Positions 10,421 to 21,144 of a stretch of DNA of 64,000 nucleotides are shown here, piece by piece. This DNA comes from Bostrychus sinensis (taxonomy: Eukaryota > Chordata > Actinopteri > Gobiiformes > Eleotridae): assembly GCA_020698575.1 (NCBI GenBank), contig CM036239.1, forward strand, positions 14,250,263-14,314,262. The letters run 5' to 3'. A program made the position numbers and the translations under genes. The notes below the pieces were generated by a model, which searched no databases, was not told the origin of the DNA, and saw only the letters and a list, made by a program, of their open reading frames with translations. Position 1 is the first letter of the stretch; every line of letters starts with the position of its first letter.

Positions 10421-12439
10421 CTCAGTGGAGCACACCCACATCACAGAAATGGCACAAGCAAATCAAAAGCAACTAACTTTCATTGACTTAATTCAAGACT
10501 TTTGTATTATAACCATGCGTCCTACCACATTTTACATTTGTTGTCCCTCTGCACTTTGGTATGATTGGTGCAAAGAGACAACAAATGGATAGAAACCATC
10601 TCTGTACAGTCAAAGGTGGAAGCACTCAGAACATGTACTGAAGTCAAAGTATTAGTAATATTTCTCAAGTAGAAGTAAAAGTAGAAGTAAAATTTACTTA
10701 AGTAGATACTGTAAACCTTAATGCTACTAACACAACTACTGCCATTATTATTACTTATACTGTGGCCAATACTACTGCTACTATCACTATTACTATCTTC
10801 TTACTGTTTTTTTACTAACAACTTCGTCATTACTAAAGGTAAAACATACTTTGAAGGCAAAAAAAATAATAAAATAAAAGTATATAGTATAAAAGTAAAA
10901 AAAAAATAAAAATAAAAAAATCAGAAATCCACTACACTAAAATTATCTTTGAAAATGTATCTTACTTGCCATCTTGGGTTTTATTTTCTTAACTTAAAGG
11001 TACTGTAAGCAGTTTGAAAACAGTACTGCAGTCTAAATCAAAACAATGGTGTCTTTTCTGATTGGACGATCAGCAATGTAGTTTTAGAACCAAAACAAAA
11101 AATATACACAAAAACAACTTGGCCATTATGTACAACATATTTTTAATTGTTAACAAATCAACTGCATTGTTATCAGTAAAACTAATATTTGATTTAAACA
11201 TGTTTACATCATATCTTGGCACACATGTGGGTAATTTTTATGAAATATATAAAAATATATACTGCTCATAACACCTTTAGACCAAAATTTTTGATCTTGA
11301 AACAAAAGACTTTATGTCACAGCAAGGACATTCCAATCTGATTGAGATATTTTTAGTTTTAGATCAATGTTATAAAAGAAATCCAGCCACAGGGGGCCAC
11401 AACCAAATGTACTTTTGTGGCATGATAAACGAACATAAAAACCTTTTGCCAAATCAGTATGCAAAGCTCTGCACACTAGAGGGCAGTTGATTTGCTGATT
11501 TGGTGCAGAGTCCTTTTTTAACTAAACTACTGAAATAATTTCACTTTTTCATTATATTGACATTTTTTAGATGCTTCTGTAAATCAGCATGGGAGTATTA
11601 TGTTTATCCAAACCATAGACCCTGGACCAAACAAACAACAGTGAACACATTAAAAAAATAACTAGATAATTTGATATTTCTGATGCTGTAGAATTTTTAA
11701 ATACAACATAACAAAATAATAAAACATAATTTTGAAATGACCATTGGACGTAAACTGTAAATGTGGAGCAATGATCTACCATTAGTGTCACCAAGGAAGA
11801 TATAATTTACTGACACACTGACACAGCACATCTCCACACATGAAAACAGCCAACTTTAGACCCAAGAAATAACATAAATGTTTAAATGAATGCCTGTGAC
11901 AGAGTATAGACAGTGGGATTCATGCAGTGCCACAGCTCCCTCTTTGAGTATTGATTTTCTCTTGGAGCCGCATTGTATCTCTTCAGCATCACATGCATTA
12001 CAGCAGCAGTGCAGAGCGAGCACAAAGAGATGTCTGAACAATGTATTTTAGAGACATTATACTCCAACTAATGGCAAGTCTGCGAAAAAATCCCCAGCCA
12101 TTTACCCTTGTAGGTGGTTAAACTGCTCAGTTCCCAGCAGAGCAAGGATTTCAAATGATGTCCTCCATAAGACTACGTTCTCCTCGAAGAATGATTTAAT
12201 TTTAAAACATATTCATTTTAACGTAGTGTACCTGTATTGCATTTGTATAGACCACTTGAGGGTAAAAGTAAAACTGGGCAAATCTAATCAACATATTAAG
12301 ATATAGAGCGTGGAGTTGTATGGAGTGTACAAGCATCCAGACCAGGCCAGAGTCACTCCAATGCCTTTATGATGTTCCTTTGAAATCTATCTGAATCACA
12401 TTAAATTGGACATAAAGATGTGCAGACACATACATCACA
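10421..12439. other. Intergenic with repeat remnants
   Basis: The segment 10,620-10,710 resembles the 'aagtaaaagtagaagtaaaa' ends of hAT-type fish elements. An A-rich tract spans about 10,855-10,920. Around 11,520-11,560 there is a copy of the TTATTTCAGTAGTT motif found in the MITE ends at 7,318. No gene is seen. Confidence 0.45.
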
Positions 12440-12780
12440 GTAAATGGTGTGGCGGAGCATCTCTCGCCAAGAATCCCACCTCAACAATCGAGTTATAGAA
12501 TCGGCTTTAGATCCTATTAATAATTGACAATCTTGTTAAGAGAGAACAAACATTTCTGTTCGAGCAATTTAAGTTGGAGGTTTGTTATTATAGCGTGTTG
12601 CCTGAGCTGCCGGCTGCGAGATGGTCTCAGAGTGAGAGACAGAAAGCCTGTGAAATGTAAGCCTGTTGTGTGTGGAAGAATAACTCAATGCTATTTCACA
12701 GTGTCTGCTTTCTTTATTATGGACCGTCACAGTAAACATGTTGCAGCCGCGTACTCCTGAGTGCACGGCTTTTACTGAGG
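12440..12780. promoter_or_regulatory. Candidate conserved non-coding element
   Basis: Complex block with CCTATTAATAATTGACAATC, GGTTTGTTATTATAGC and a GC-richer centre (TGAGCTGCCGGCTGCGAG). There is no coding frame with splice sites. It lies about 1.1 kb beyond the gpat3 stop codon, so a distal gpat3 element is also possible. Confidence 0.33.
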
Positions 12781-13887
12781 ACCCCCCTTTATCCACATTG
12801 GCTCTCTTTCTCACTGCCTCCTATTAAAAAGGACAAGCAATGGATTTGTTTTTACAAGGACAAAAAGTGCCCTTCAACAGTTCCAATATATGTGGGATTA
12901 AGCCACATTTTTCAATTAATATATATTTTTTTACATTACAGTTTTCTATAGGCTCATTCATATAAATAACGCTGTATTTAAGTAACTAGTGAGGTAATTC
13001 TTGAAAACATTACTTTTGTATGTCACAATGCAAGTAAAACAAGTTTCCCCTCTGCATTTTAAGATTATAGCAGATACAATATAATATACATGACATTAAG
13101 TAGATAGAAGAAGTTGCATAAGAGGACATATTTCTCATAGTGGGGAATAAAGTGAACATTCACACCATTCCCTTTCTCTATTTAGCTCCATTAGTCATTA
13201 AACAGCTCAATGAAAACATTTGGATCCAAATGATTAATATATGGCAATGATTATTATCAAGTGAATAAGTAAAGAAACGCGTGTGCATAAAAATCTCAAA
13301 ATATTTAGAGGCCGGACCGCTATTCCACTAAGCATTTTCATGTCTGTGGTGTACGTCCATGCACATAATGTGTGCAATTACTGACTCCTAGTGGTAAACA
13401 TACAATACTACAACTGGATGACCCACCAGAAGTTCACCAAAGAAAAACTGAAAGGTTTACATAGGCCTACTCTTAACAAATAGCCTCGTAGAACATTTCG
13501 GTTTTGGCTCATTATTTGCTCATAGCGTTGACATAGTATAAGTGTCGTGATATGTCATTATAGTTATGAGTATAAGAAAAATATAAAGCATATTGGCATT
13601 TAATGCTTCTGAAATAGCCAGTAAATGTATCAAACATAAACATAATAAAATAACATTAAACAGTATAATAAAGACTTATAGGTTGACCTAAAACTAAATA
13701 TGGAAATGTTAAAGTTCCAGAAATAAGAATGCTCTGGAGCCAAACTGTTTTTTACTTTTGCTTGTTTGAAAGGAAAAGTCAAAGAGACTATGTTTGATGT
13801 GTTCCACATAAAGGCACTTTAGGTGATTACATTTAGATGTGCATAACAAAAATAACCAGCATGATGTATAGGCAGTCCTACAGTCAA
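12781..13887. other. gpat3 3' flank and probable 3' UTR
   Basis: Nothing coding is visible. On the minus strand an ATTAAA poly(A) signal candidate lies at 13599-13604, about 285 bases past the gpat3 stop, so part of this stretch is probably gpat3 3' UTR. Confidence 0.45.
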
Positions 13888-16800
13888 TTACTGTATAACG
13901 TTACAGGAACTAATGTTGTTTTGTCCCACAATAATACTACTGTACATTTTCTGCTGCTCTTCTTTAAAAAAGTCCTTCACCTTCCCCCTTTTTAGGCCGC
14001 CGTCCCTGTTGGAAGCATAGTATCAAATATTTACTCACAGCCACAAGCAGTGCAGTGGGGAAAATGTGTTCAGTTCCTCACCAGGCAAGGTCAAGGAGCC
14101 CGCCTTGCTTAGCTATTGCAGATTTTACCCTGTTGGCAAAGTGAGCCGCATCCTCCCCGTCCTGACCAAAATACAACACAAAATAAATCACAAGCTACTG
14201 TTGTGAAATGCATCATAAACATTGAGTGTAGAGTTCAATAGAAACAGTTAATAGTTCATACAATTAGTACAGTAAAAAATGGCATGCTCATTATGACAAG
14301 TGGGAATGGTATTATGCAAAAAATATCAAAAATGTGAAATGGTTCTTCTGAAGAGGCTATGTGAGGCATGTGATGCTATGTACCGTATAAAACCACTTGA
14401 ATGTGGCCCACATAACACATTGTCAAATCTTTAAATAAACAAGTAATAAAAATGAAAGGTAAATGATACCTCTATAGTCATCGGAGGGAGGTACCAGACA
14501 TTGACCACTATGGCCCAGCTTGTCATAGTCCGAAGAAGGTAGCTGAGCATGTTAAACTTGCTACTGTTCCAGAAAGCATCACCAAAACGGGGATCATACT
14601 ACAACAAATGAACCTATCATGTTACATTGGTTCAAACATAAGAACATCATTGAAACATTTGCTACTGACTACATCAATCTTTTACCTTGATTGCAACTGG
14701 ATGTATTGTTCCTTCAATTTCAAAGCTTCCTTTTTTAAACATCATGACTGATGTGTTGTTGATGCATGTCCCTTTAACATCATAAGCACAAAATTATGAC
14801 CATACCATATTCATTCTCACCAAACACACTACAGGCTGCTCAGTTTCAAACCAACCTTCAGGAAATATTAGAATGGGAAGTTTATTTTTTGCTGCAACGT
14901 GAGCTCTTAGTCTGTACATAGAGAAATATACATCCAGTAAGAATTCAAATTCAAATTTTTTTTCTGTGAATACAAAATTTCTCAAACTCATTTTTATGCA
15001 AGAGAACTTGGCATTAGTGCCTGATGCATCCTTAAAAAAAAAAAAAACGTTAATATCTATCAGCTGCAAAATTGTTACAAAACAAAGATGTATTGCCTTA
15101 CCTACTGGTCACAGCATGGCGGTCCTTCATCTCCGACCTCTCAAACCACACGTGGGGGCAGGACCTCACCATGGCCCTCTGTATGATCCCCATCAACCCC
15201 CCATGAACCTGACCAACCTGGACATGAACCAAAGAGCAGCTCTGTCACACCAAGACCCCAGATGCTGAGGGAAAACACAAATATAACTGGATATTTCTGA
15301 TAAAACTCACCATTGCATAGCAGCCGTCATTGGCCAGAATGACTATGTCGATTGGTGTAGTATGATTTGCAACACATATTCCTCCCCTCTGTGGCTTGTT
15401 CTCCCTGTCAAAATACAAACAAGTAGGGGTCAAGCCGGAAAGAGTTTAACAAATGTCACTTTACTGTCCTCAGAGGAAAAATAAAAGTTAAGGTTAAATC
15501 CAGATGGAACTGACTTGTTATGGTAATGGATAGTGGCTGACAGCGCCCTGGCACAAATCCTGTAACATGTCAGATGGACCAGCTCACTCAGCCAACTGCT
15601 CAAACTGCAAAGACAATAAAAAAGTTCAGAAAAGTTGTATTACATTGCAAAAAAATAGTCTGTGATGTTGAATACCTGGATTCAGGAAGAAATCCAATTA
15701 AAGTCAAACCAGCGACAAGCCACGAGAGACCAATAAGAGCCAGAGTTAGTCTGAGGAAAGAGCAGGTAGAAACATTCAACCAATACATCTCTCTATAATG
15801 GTTTAAAACATCTGTTATTTTGTACTTTGTATTCTCTATTTACTTTTTCAACATTTTAACCAACAAGGCTTGGTTTTTGCATTACAATAACATGCTGTGC
15901 TAGAAGACCATTTATTTAATTTTCTTAAACTGGTACAATATCTGGGGTAGGCTCCAGTACCCTCCAGTACCCGCGACCCCTAACGGGAAGAAGCGGGAAG
16001 AAGATGAATGGTACAATATCACGTACGCATTACATTATAATTGAATAAAAAACAAACTTTTGTTCTGAAGTGCATATGTTATCTGATGATGACATTATGT
16101 GCGATTTAAGGTAGAGGTAGTGTGTACAGGCCGACTACAGCGGGACAGACCTGAGAGGGAACAGTATGCAGTAGCGTACAAAGACCCCCAGACCCCAGAT
16201 GATGGTGAGGCGTAGGCTGATGTAGTGAAAGTTCAGGTTGGTGCGTGTGAGCAGGTTCCAGGACGCCAGCTCCTCAGAGGAAAATCGCTGGGTCACCTCA
16301 TCATCCACAATGCTCTCCAGTCCTTTCTTAAAAAAGTAGAGGGCATCGCTTAGGGCAAATTCGCCTCCTTCTATGGGCTGAGAAAGTCGCAGCTCACACA
16401 TCTCCTGCTCCATAGAGCCACCTTCTCGTTTTATAATACCTAGAATACAAAAAGAGGCAGCACAGTAGATTTTTTTTTTTCCTCCAGTGTTTTTTTTGTT
16501 GCTTTTTTTATGTAAATACCAAGGGAAACATTATTTTTAGTGCTGTTAAATTATATGTAAGGAAGTGTTAATAATATTACTACATAGCATATACTGTAAT
16601 TTTTTCCCCTAGAAGGTAGGACAGTTGTGGATGAAGTGTCTTGACAAATGACACAATGATAGTATGTACTGGTCGTAGCAGGAATTAAACCGGCAACATC
16701 TGGTTGTAAAATATGAGCAAAGGGCAAAAAAAGAAAGCATTATTTTAAAATAAAACAATTAATGAATGGTTATAAAGATATCATTTTGAGAGTTTTACCA

Positions 16801-17793
16801 GGCATGTTAACTACTGCCTTAACACTTTTTATGAAAAAAGCTATTTATGTAGCTGTTGCTGGGTTCAAAAGTAAGGAACATAAAAACATAAGATACACAA
16901 AGACAAACTTAACTTGATGCAGACCTGTTAGTAATTATTACAGCTTAAAGCTGTTTGTAAGATCCACAACATGTGAGTGTTGGGATCTGATCACAAAGAC
17001 CCTGACCTCGTGTAGCTTTTGTACATAGTAATAATTAAGCACAGTAGCACACAGAGGACGTCTTTTATGGGCTACAGTTTGTGGACTGACCACATGTTGG
17101 CTGCTGGGCTGATGTTATGCAACATCCAGTTGCACCATCATTCTGACAGGCGAGTGTTTCGGGAGTGCATGAGTGCTCTGTGGCTTCTCCACACCAGACT
17201 GCAGCCAACCAATAGAAAAATCCCACACTCCCACAATGTCACATGATTCTTGTCCAGAGCTGAGACAAATCCTCTATACATAACAGCTGAACACAATGTT
17301 CGGAAACCAAAACAAGGAACTCCTCCTGGCCCTTTCCACACTTTAAGTGTCCACACTTTAAGTGTCCCATGTCAGTCACACTCAGTACATTACAACATAT
17401 GATGATGGGGAAATAAAAAAACACCTACAGGCTTTGTAAGACGGACATACAGACTAATGTACCAACACTGTAATTAATTTGTTTGTCATGTACTTTATTT
17501 TTTAAGCTACTCGCCATTTGGTAGAGGGACTGGCACAGTAGGCTGCTCCTGACGTCCTCTCTGGATACGGACTGTAGCCCACTGCCAATTGACAAATGTA
17601 AATGTGATGTATTTCATACTAAAGAGTTAGAAAATAGACTTTAGTTTACCTCCAGAATTTTGACCAAAATCTGTATGTAGACCCCAGTAACCCCCAAGGA
17701 GAGTCCAAACATGGCAGGCAGCATGATGAGAAAGACTACCACAAACATCCACACCTGGAGAAGCCCTACAGCCAGACTCCACAGGTCCTCCAT
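13888..17793 (-). CDS. gpat3: Glycerol-3-phosphate acyltransferase 3
   Basis: ER-membrane enzyme that acylates glycerol-3-phosphate to lysophosphatidic acid, the first step of glycerolipid synthesis. Twelve coding exons in transcript order: 17793-17650, 17581-17515, 16439-16151, 15750-15676, 15604-15515, 15404-15311, 15217-15102, 14911-14856, 14771-14686, 14598-14470, 14161-14082, 14005-13888. They give 447 residues (human about 434). The LPLAT signature is complete: motif I NHTTPID (H236, D241), VWFERSEMKDR, motif III FPEG (308-311) with GTCINNTS, and motif IV HPVAIKY. Hydrophobic segments lie near residues 5-35 and 140-180. The ATG at 17793 is the first in frame and aligns with the family start. 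Intron 2 has a GC donor. A TGA right after exon 11 (TGG TGA) is removed by the CTG|gtgagg donor. GPAT4 is excluded mainly by synteny with abraxas1/helq. Confidence 0.95.
15931..16020. mobile_element. Short retroposed fragment with 12-bp target duplication
   Basis: In gpat3 intron 3, a 66-bp insert (15943-16008) is bounded by two perfect copies of TGGTACAATATC (15931-15942 and 16009-16020). The insert reads 'ggctccagtaccctccagta', 'cccgcgacccc' and ends in a GAAGATGAA tail, as in a common fish retroposon. It is a strongly 5'-truncated retroposition event. Confidence 0.85.
16615..16725. repeat. SINE-like fragment in gpat3 intron 2
   Basis: The segment 'gaagtgtcttgacaaatgac' followed by 'acacaatgatag', 'ggtcgtagcaggaattaaac' and 'cggcaacatctggttgtaa' matches the body and B-box side of teleost tRNA-derived SINEs, here diverged and truncated. 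Confidence 0.5.
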
Positions 17794-18161
17794 CTCTACA
17801 GCTCTGGGATCCTCTGCTCTGTGTGTCACTAGGTCAGGTCATCCCCTGTCCTTTAGGGAAACCACAAGAATAAAGTCAGCAGGCTTTTGTCTCTAGATAC
17901 CTCCGAATACCGTTAGTCGACGAAGCCTGGGTTAAGACCATCAGTAAGAAAAATGAGAAATCAGCAAAAATGCATAATGAATACCTGAAAGAACCATTGG
18001 CCGTGAAAAAGGATTGTTGCAAGAAGAAAACGATTGCCGCACCTGCTTGTACTAACTCACCCAAATCTCTTCCAGTTCTAACGTAACCATACGCCTTTTC
18101 GCCAACAGGCTGCCGCTGCACGCTTCGCTGACGCCGCTCACATCTGGACCAATAAACAAAC
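17794..18161. promoter_or_regulatory. Bidirectional gpat3/abraxas1 promoter with gpat3 leader exon
   Basis: The gpat3 ATG and the abraxas1 ATG are divergent and only 368 bp apart. On the minus strand a donor TTTGG|gtgagt at 18061/18060 suggests a non-coding gpat3 first exon (about 18061-18150) that splices to an acceptor upstream of 17793. The abraxas1 start region reads CAAACATGGCGGCGG, a YY1-like AANATGGCGGC motif overlapping the initiator. No TATA box is obvious, as expected of a CpG-type housekeeping promoter. Confidence 0.7.
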
Positions 18162-20101
18162 ATGGCGGCGGCGGGAGCAGAGTCAACTGTGCGTATGCCT
18201 GGGATAGTTTTGTCTTCGCTAATGTTTCAGCATCTTAACCACGATTCAGATGTGGTAAGAAACATATTAACACCCCTTTAATCAGACTCTACTTTCTTAT
18301 TATACGAAGGGACTATCGAGAGAGAATACCATATAGTTTGCTAACTAGTAGCTAGCATCAAACAAGTTAGCCAATAAGTTTAATTTTCGAAAGTACTGTT
18401 GTTTTTAAATTATCTGTATCGACCCAGTGATTGGTAAGAAGAATGATACGATGCAATGCAAAGAAATTTTAATTTTGCTATGTTTTTACTTTTTGAAGGA
18501 AGGTCTAATTCTTGGAGAGAGCTTATTTGAGGAGCAGGTCACCATCAATGACATTCAGGCTGATCATATTCACATTGAGGAAATATATAGTAAGTTACAA
18601 TTAAGTTAATGAAGTCCTCTGTGATAATAATGCATGATTTACGAACCCTTTTATCTATATTTATATAGATATCCAGAAGCACATAGCATGTCAAAAGCTT
18701 CACAGGTAAGTTCACAAAAGATTACAATTCACGTAATGCCCGTTTTATGATCTTCTGCATTGTGTTTTTTTTCTACTAACTTTAAGTTTCTGTGTAAGTT
18801 TCTACAACAGTACAGGAGACATTGATCTTAATGCACTAAAGAAGCTGGTAGTAGATGGCAAGCTGGTAAGACTGGTGATTGCTGAAAAATGCCAATTACA
18901 ATAAATAAATGACATTTACATTTCTCTCTGTTTCTGAAGCAAAGCGTGATTGGTTGGTATAGACAGCGAAGGAACTCGGAGCAACAAATGACACTCAGAG
19001 AAAAGATTATTCACAAGAACCTGAAGAATACTTTGTCCAATCCTCATATGATATTTCTACTGCTAACACCAAGCAAATTTACCTCATCAGGCTCCACACA
19101 CAAAACAGAATATGCGGCATACATTTTACGCAACAGGTATGTTTTTTAATATCCAGAAATTGCTATTGTTTTCTTTGTGTAATTGTCTGACTTATTTTCA
19201 CACAGGCAGGTTATTAATGTTCCAGTGTTGATAAACAACTTGGGTTTGCTGGAGCCAGTGTCTTACTGTAGGGTACCTGCTCTGTGTTCTGCAGTGGGTT
19301 ACAATCGAACCATGAATACACACAGGTATGTAGATATAAACAAAATTTCATGGCTTGCATTCACCTTAATGCTCCGGTTGTATTACACTTTTCTCTAGGT
19401 CAAAATTCTTTTCTTCCGGTGGTGTTTTGAATGAAGTGAACGACATAAATGGCATGAATGATTCTCTACAGTCAGAGTTACATGTGAGAAACATCCCAAA
19501 TTCATCCCAATTATTTTTGTCACATATTATATATTATAATATGCCTAACCACAAGTTTATTACTGGACAGAACTTGTGCAGAGATGTCGAGAACAGTGAG
19601 AAGCAGCTTGAAGCACTACAGGGAGAACTTTCAGCTCTTAGAAGAAAAGTTTTAGAGCAAAAGCAAAATAAGCTTCCAAGAGGTATTTTGTGCTTTTTTC
19701 TGTCACATTACCATGTTTTTCTACTTTGCCCTAAATTGAAGTTATCCATAGCACTGACAGAAATATAAAAAATTTCAGTCCTATATTGAGTAATCCTTCT
19801 TATCTTTCTATCAGAGCCTAGTCCTCCTGCTGAGCCAAACAGGAACATGTTGCTTCACAAAGCTGTCAAAGCGCTGTTTGCCTGTTCCCCTTTGTTCCAG
19901 TCACAGACATTAACTACGACAGCTTTTCCAATACTTGACTTTTGCTGCAGTCTTCAAAATGTTCAAGATACTCCAGCAACACAACCAGAAAGCCAATCAG
20001 AAGAAGATATAGGCTCAGAGCTGCTTCAAAGAAATAGGGCAACTCATAAGAGACCTACAGAAATGCCACTTGGCAATGACCATAAACGTAAAAAGACCTA
20101 A
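18162..20101 (+). CDS. abraxas1: BRCA1-A complex subunit Abraxas 1
   Basis: Scaffold of the nuclear BRCA1-A complex (RAP80, BRCC36, BABAM1/2) that reads ubiquitinated chromatin at double-strand breaks. Nine exons: 18162-18254, 18499-18589, 18669-18705, 18799-18865, 18940-19136, 19206-19325, 19399-19483, 19571-19682, 19815-20101; 362 residues (human 409). The N-terminal half is a pseudo-MPN domain, with SFYNSTG, GWYRQRR, LREKIIHKNL and FLLLTPS matching the family. Residues about 205-267 form a charged coiled coil for BRCC36 pairing. The C-terminal tail is short and basic, ending HKRKKT, and lacks the family's terminal Ser-Pro-x-Phe; an internal SPLF at 292-295 is not C-terminal. AATAAA follows the stop by 7 bases, so no further exon is expected. 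Exon 4 has two in-frame acceptors 12 nt apart. Confidence 0.93.
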
Positions 20102-20107
20102 ATGCTC

Positions 20108-20113
20108 AATAAA
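20108..20113 (+). terminator. abraxas1 poly(A) signal
   Basis: AATAAA begins 7 bases after the abraxas1 TAA, giving a very short 3' UTR. A (TG)n run follows at 20145-20165, as in GU-rich downstream elements. Confidence 0.75.
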
Positions 20114-20144
20114 AACAATGAAACATTTAATTTGTTGTTAAATG

Positions 20145-20165
20145 TTGTGTGTGTGTGTGTGTGTG
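20145..20165. repeat. (TG)n microsatellite
   Basis: About ten TG units lie just downstream of the abraxas1 poly(A) signal. Confidence 0.9.
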
Positions 20166-20333
20166 AAGAAGAGTTTGAAATGGGGTTCATCGTAAAAAGG
20201 CATTCCCTTTACTACATGTTGCAAAGAAATTCAAGAAGTGAAGTACAGTGTTTAAGGGCAATGCACATGACAGTATACAACAAAACAATGAATATACAGA
20301 GTAATTTTACACAATACATTAATTTATAATGAA

Positions 20334-21144
20334 CTAGCCCAGGTGTTTGACGTTGCAGATGTTGGGGTCTTGCATAAATTGTGGATGCTTGTGCGTCACT
20401 GGCATGAAACCTGTTTTAAAAAAGCACAAGTTATTCAAACTCAAGAAATTTAAAAAGAAAAAGAATATATTTTACTTAAGAAATACACACCCATTGACTG
20501 AGCTTTTTTGATAGCTTTTGTTATTTCTTTTTGTTTCCTGCCACATAAACCTGTTAAACGAAAATGTTATTATGGAGAAAACAAAGACACTAGCTACACT
20601 GGAGATGTCAACTACTTTCTATTGCTGCTTACCGGTTATGTGCCGGCCATATATTCTACCTGTGTGTGGTGAAATGAATTGGGAGAGCAACTGAAAAGAA
20701 AGGACCAGGTGTATACCATCATAACTTTTTTAATGTACATATGAACAAAACAAGACCATTTATTTACCTGCATATTTTTGTAGTCAACATTCACATTGCA
20801 GAGGATGCATCCCTTATCTGGCTCTTTGTAGGGGTTCTCCATTTTCACAAGCTTAGAATTGTAGGTACCACAACATTTGCTTAAAATCAAATTTACTATA
20901 TCAGTGCAGACACTTAGATAAATCAAACTCACCATGTCCTTTTTTTGCTGGATCACATTAGAAGTAGTGGATAGACACAATAAACCTGTAATAAATGATT
21001 ACAGATGTCATTATCGCTTTAAAGGTATACAAACTATGTAACTGAAACAAAACATACAGATATTTCAATATCTTTAGGCTTACTTGTGTTTTGTAGTTTG
21101 TCCCAAACTGGCTTTAGCCTCCTGAAACCTTTCACAGCGAGCAT
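20334..21144 (-). CDS. mrps18c: Mitochondrial small-subunit ribosomal protein bS18m (MRPS18C)
   Basis: Nuclear-encoded component of the mitochondrial 28S ribosomal subunit. Six exons in transcript order: 21144-21084, 20985-20933, 20851-20768, 20690-20633, 20550-20491, 20410-20334; 130 residues (human 142). The bS18 core is clear: MENPYKEP, GCILCNVNVDYKN with a CxxC, FISPHTGRIYGRHITGLCGR, then KEITKAIKKAQ and the C-terminal GFMPVTHKHP. The N-terminal ~35 residues are basic and hydroxylated, as expected of a mitochondrial presequence. Intron 2 is only 81 nt, is stop-free in frame, and uses the ctaag|CTT acceptor, which restores the family spacing to MENPY. The ATG at 21144 is the only in-frame start. 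The gene is tail-to-tail with abraxas1 and head-to-head with helq. Confidence 0.92.

Noticed and set aside
14079..14084. Apparent premature stop (TGG TGA) in gpat3 that would remove the last ~40 residues
   Set aside because: CTG|gtgagg is a good donor and an acceptor at 14006 joins an exon encoding the expected DGGLKRGKVKDFFKEEQQK tail in phase.
17138..17424. Minus-strand frames inside gpat3 intron 2
   Set aside because: No family similarity. Exon 2 lies at 17515-17581 and gives the expected residues.
17876..18163. 95-codon minus-strand frame opposite the abraxas1 start
   Set aside because: No true ATG context and no homology. It covers the shared promoter and gpat3 leader exon.
20883..20932. 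A 53-nt intron in mrps18c ending at 'attttaag'
   Set aside because: It breaks the reading frame into the conserved MENPYKEP segment; the 81-nt alternative keeps frame and family spacing.
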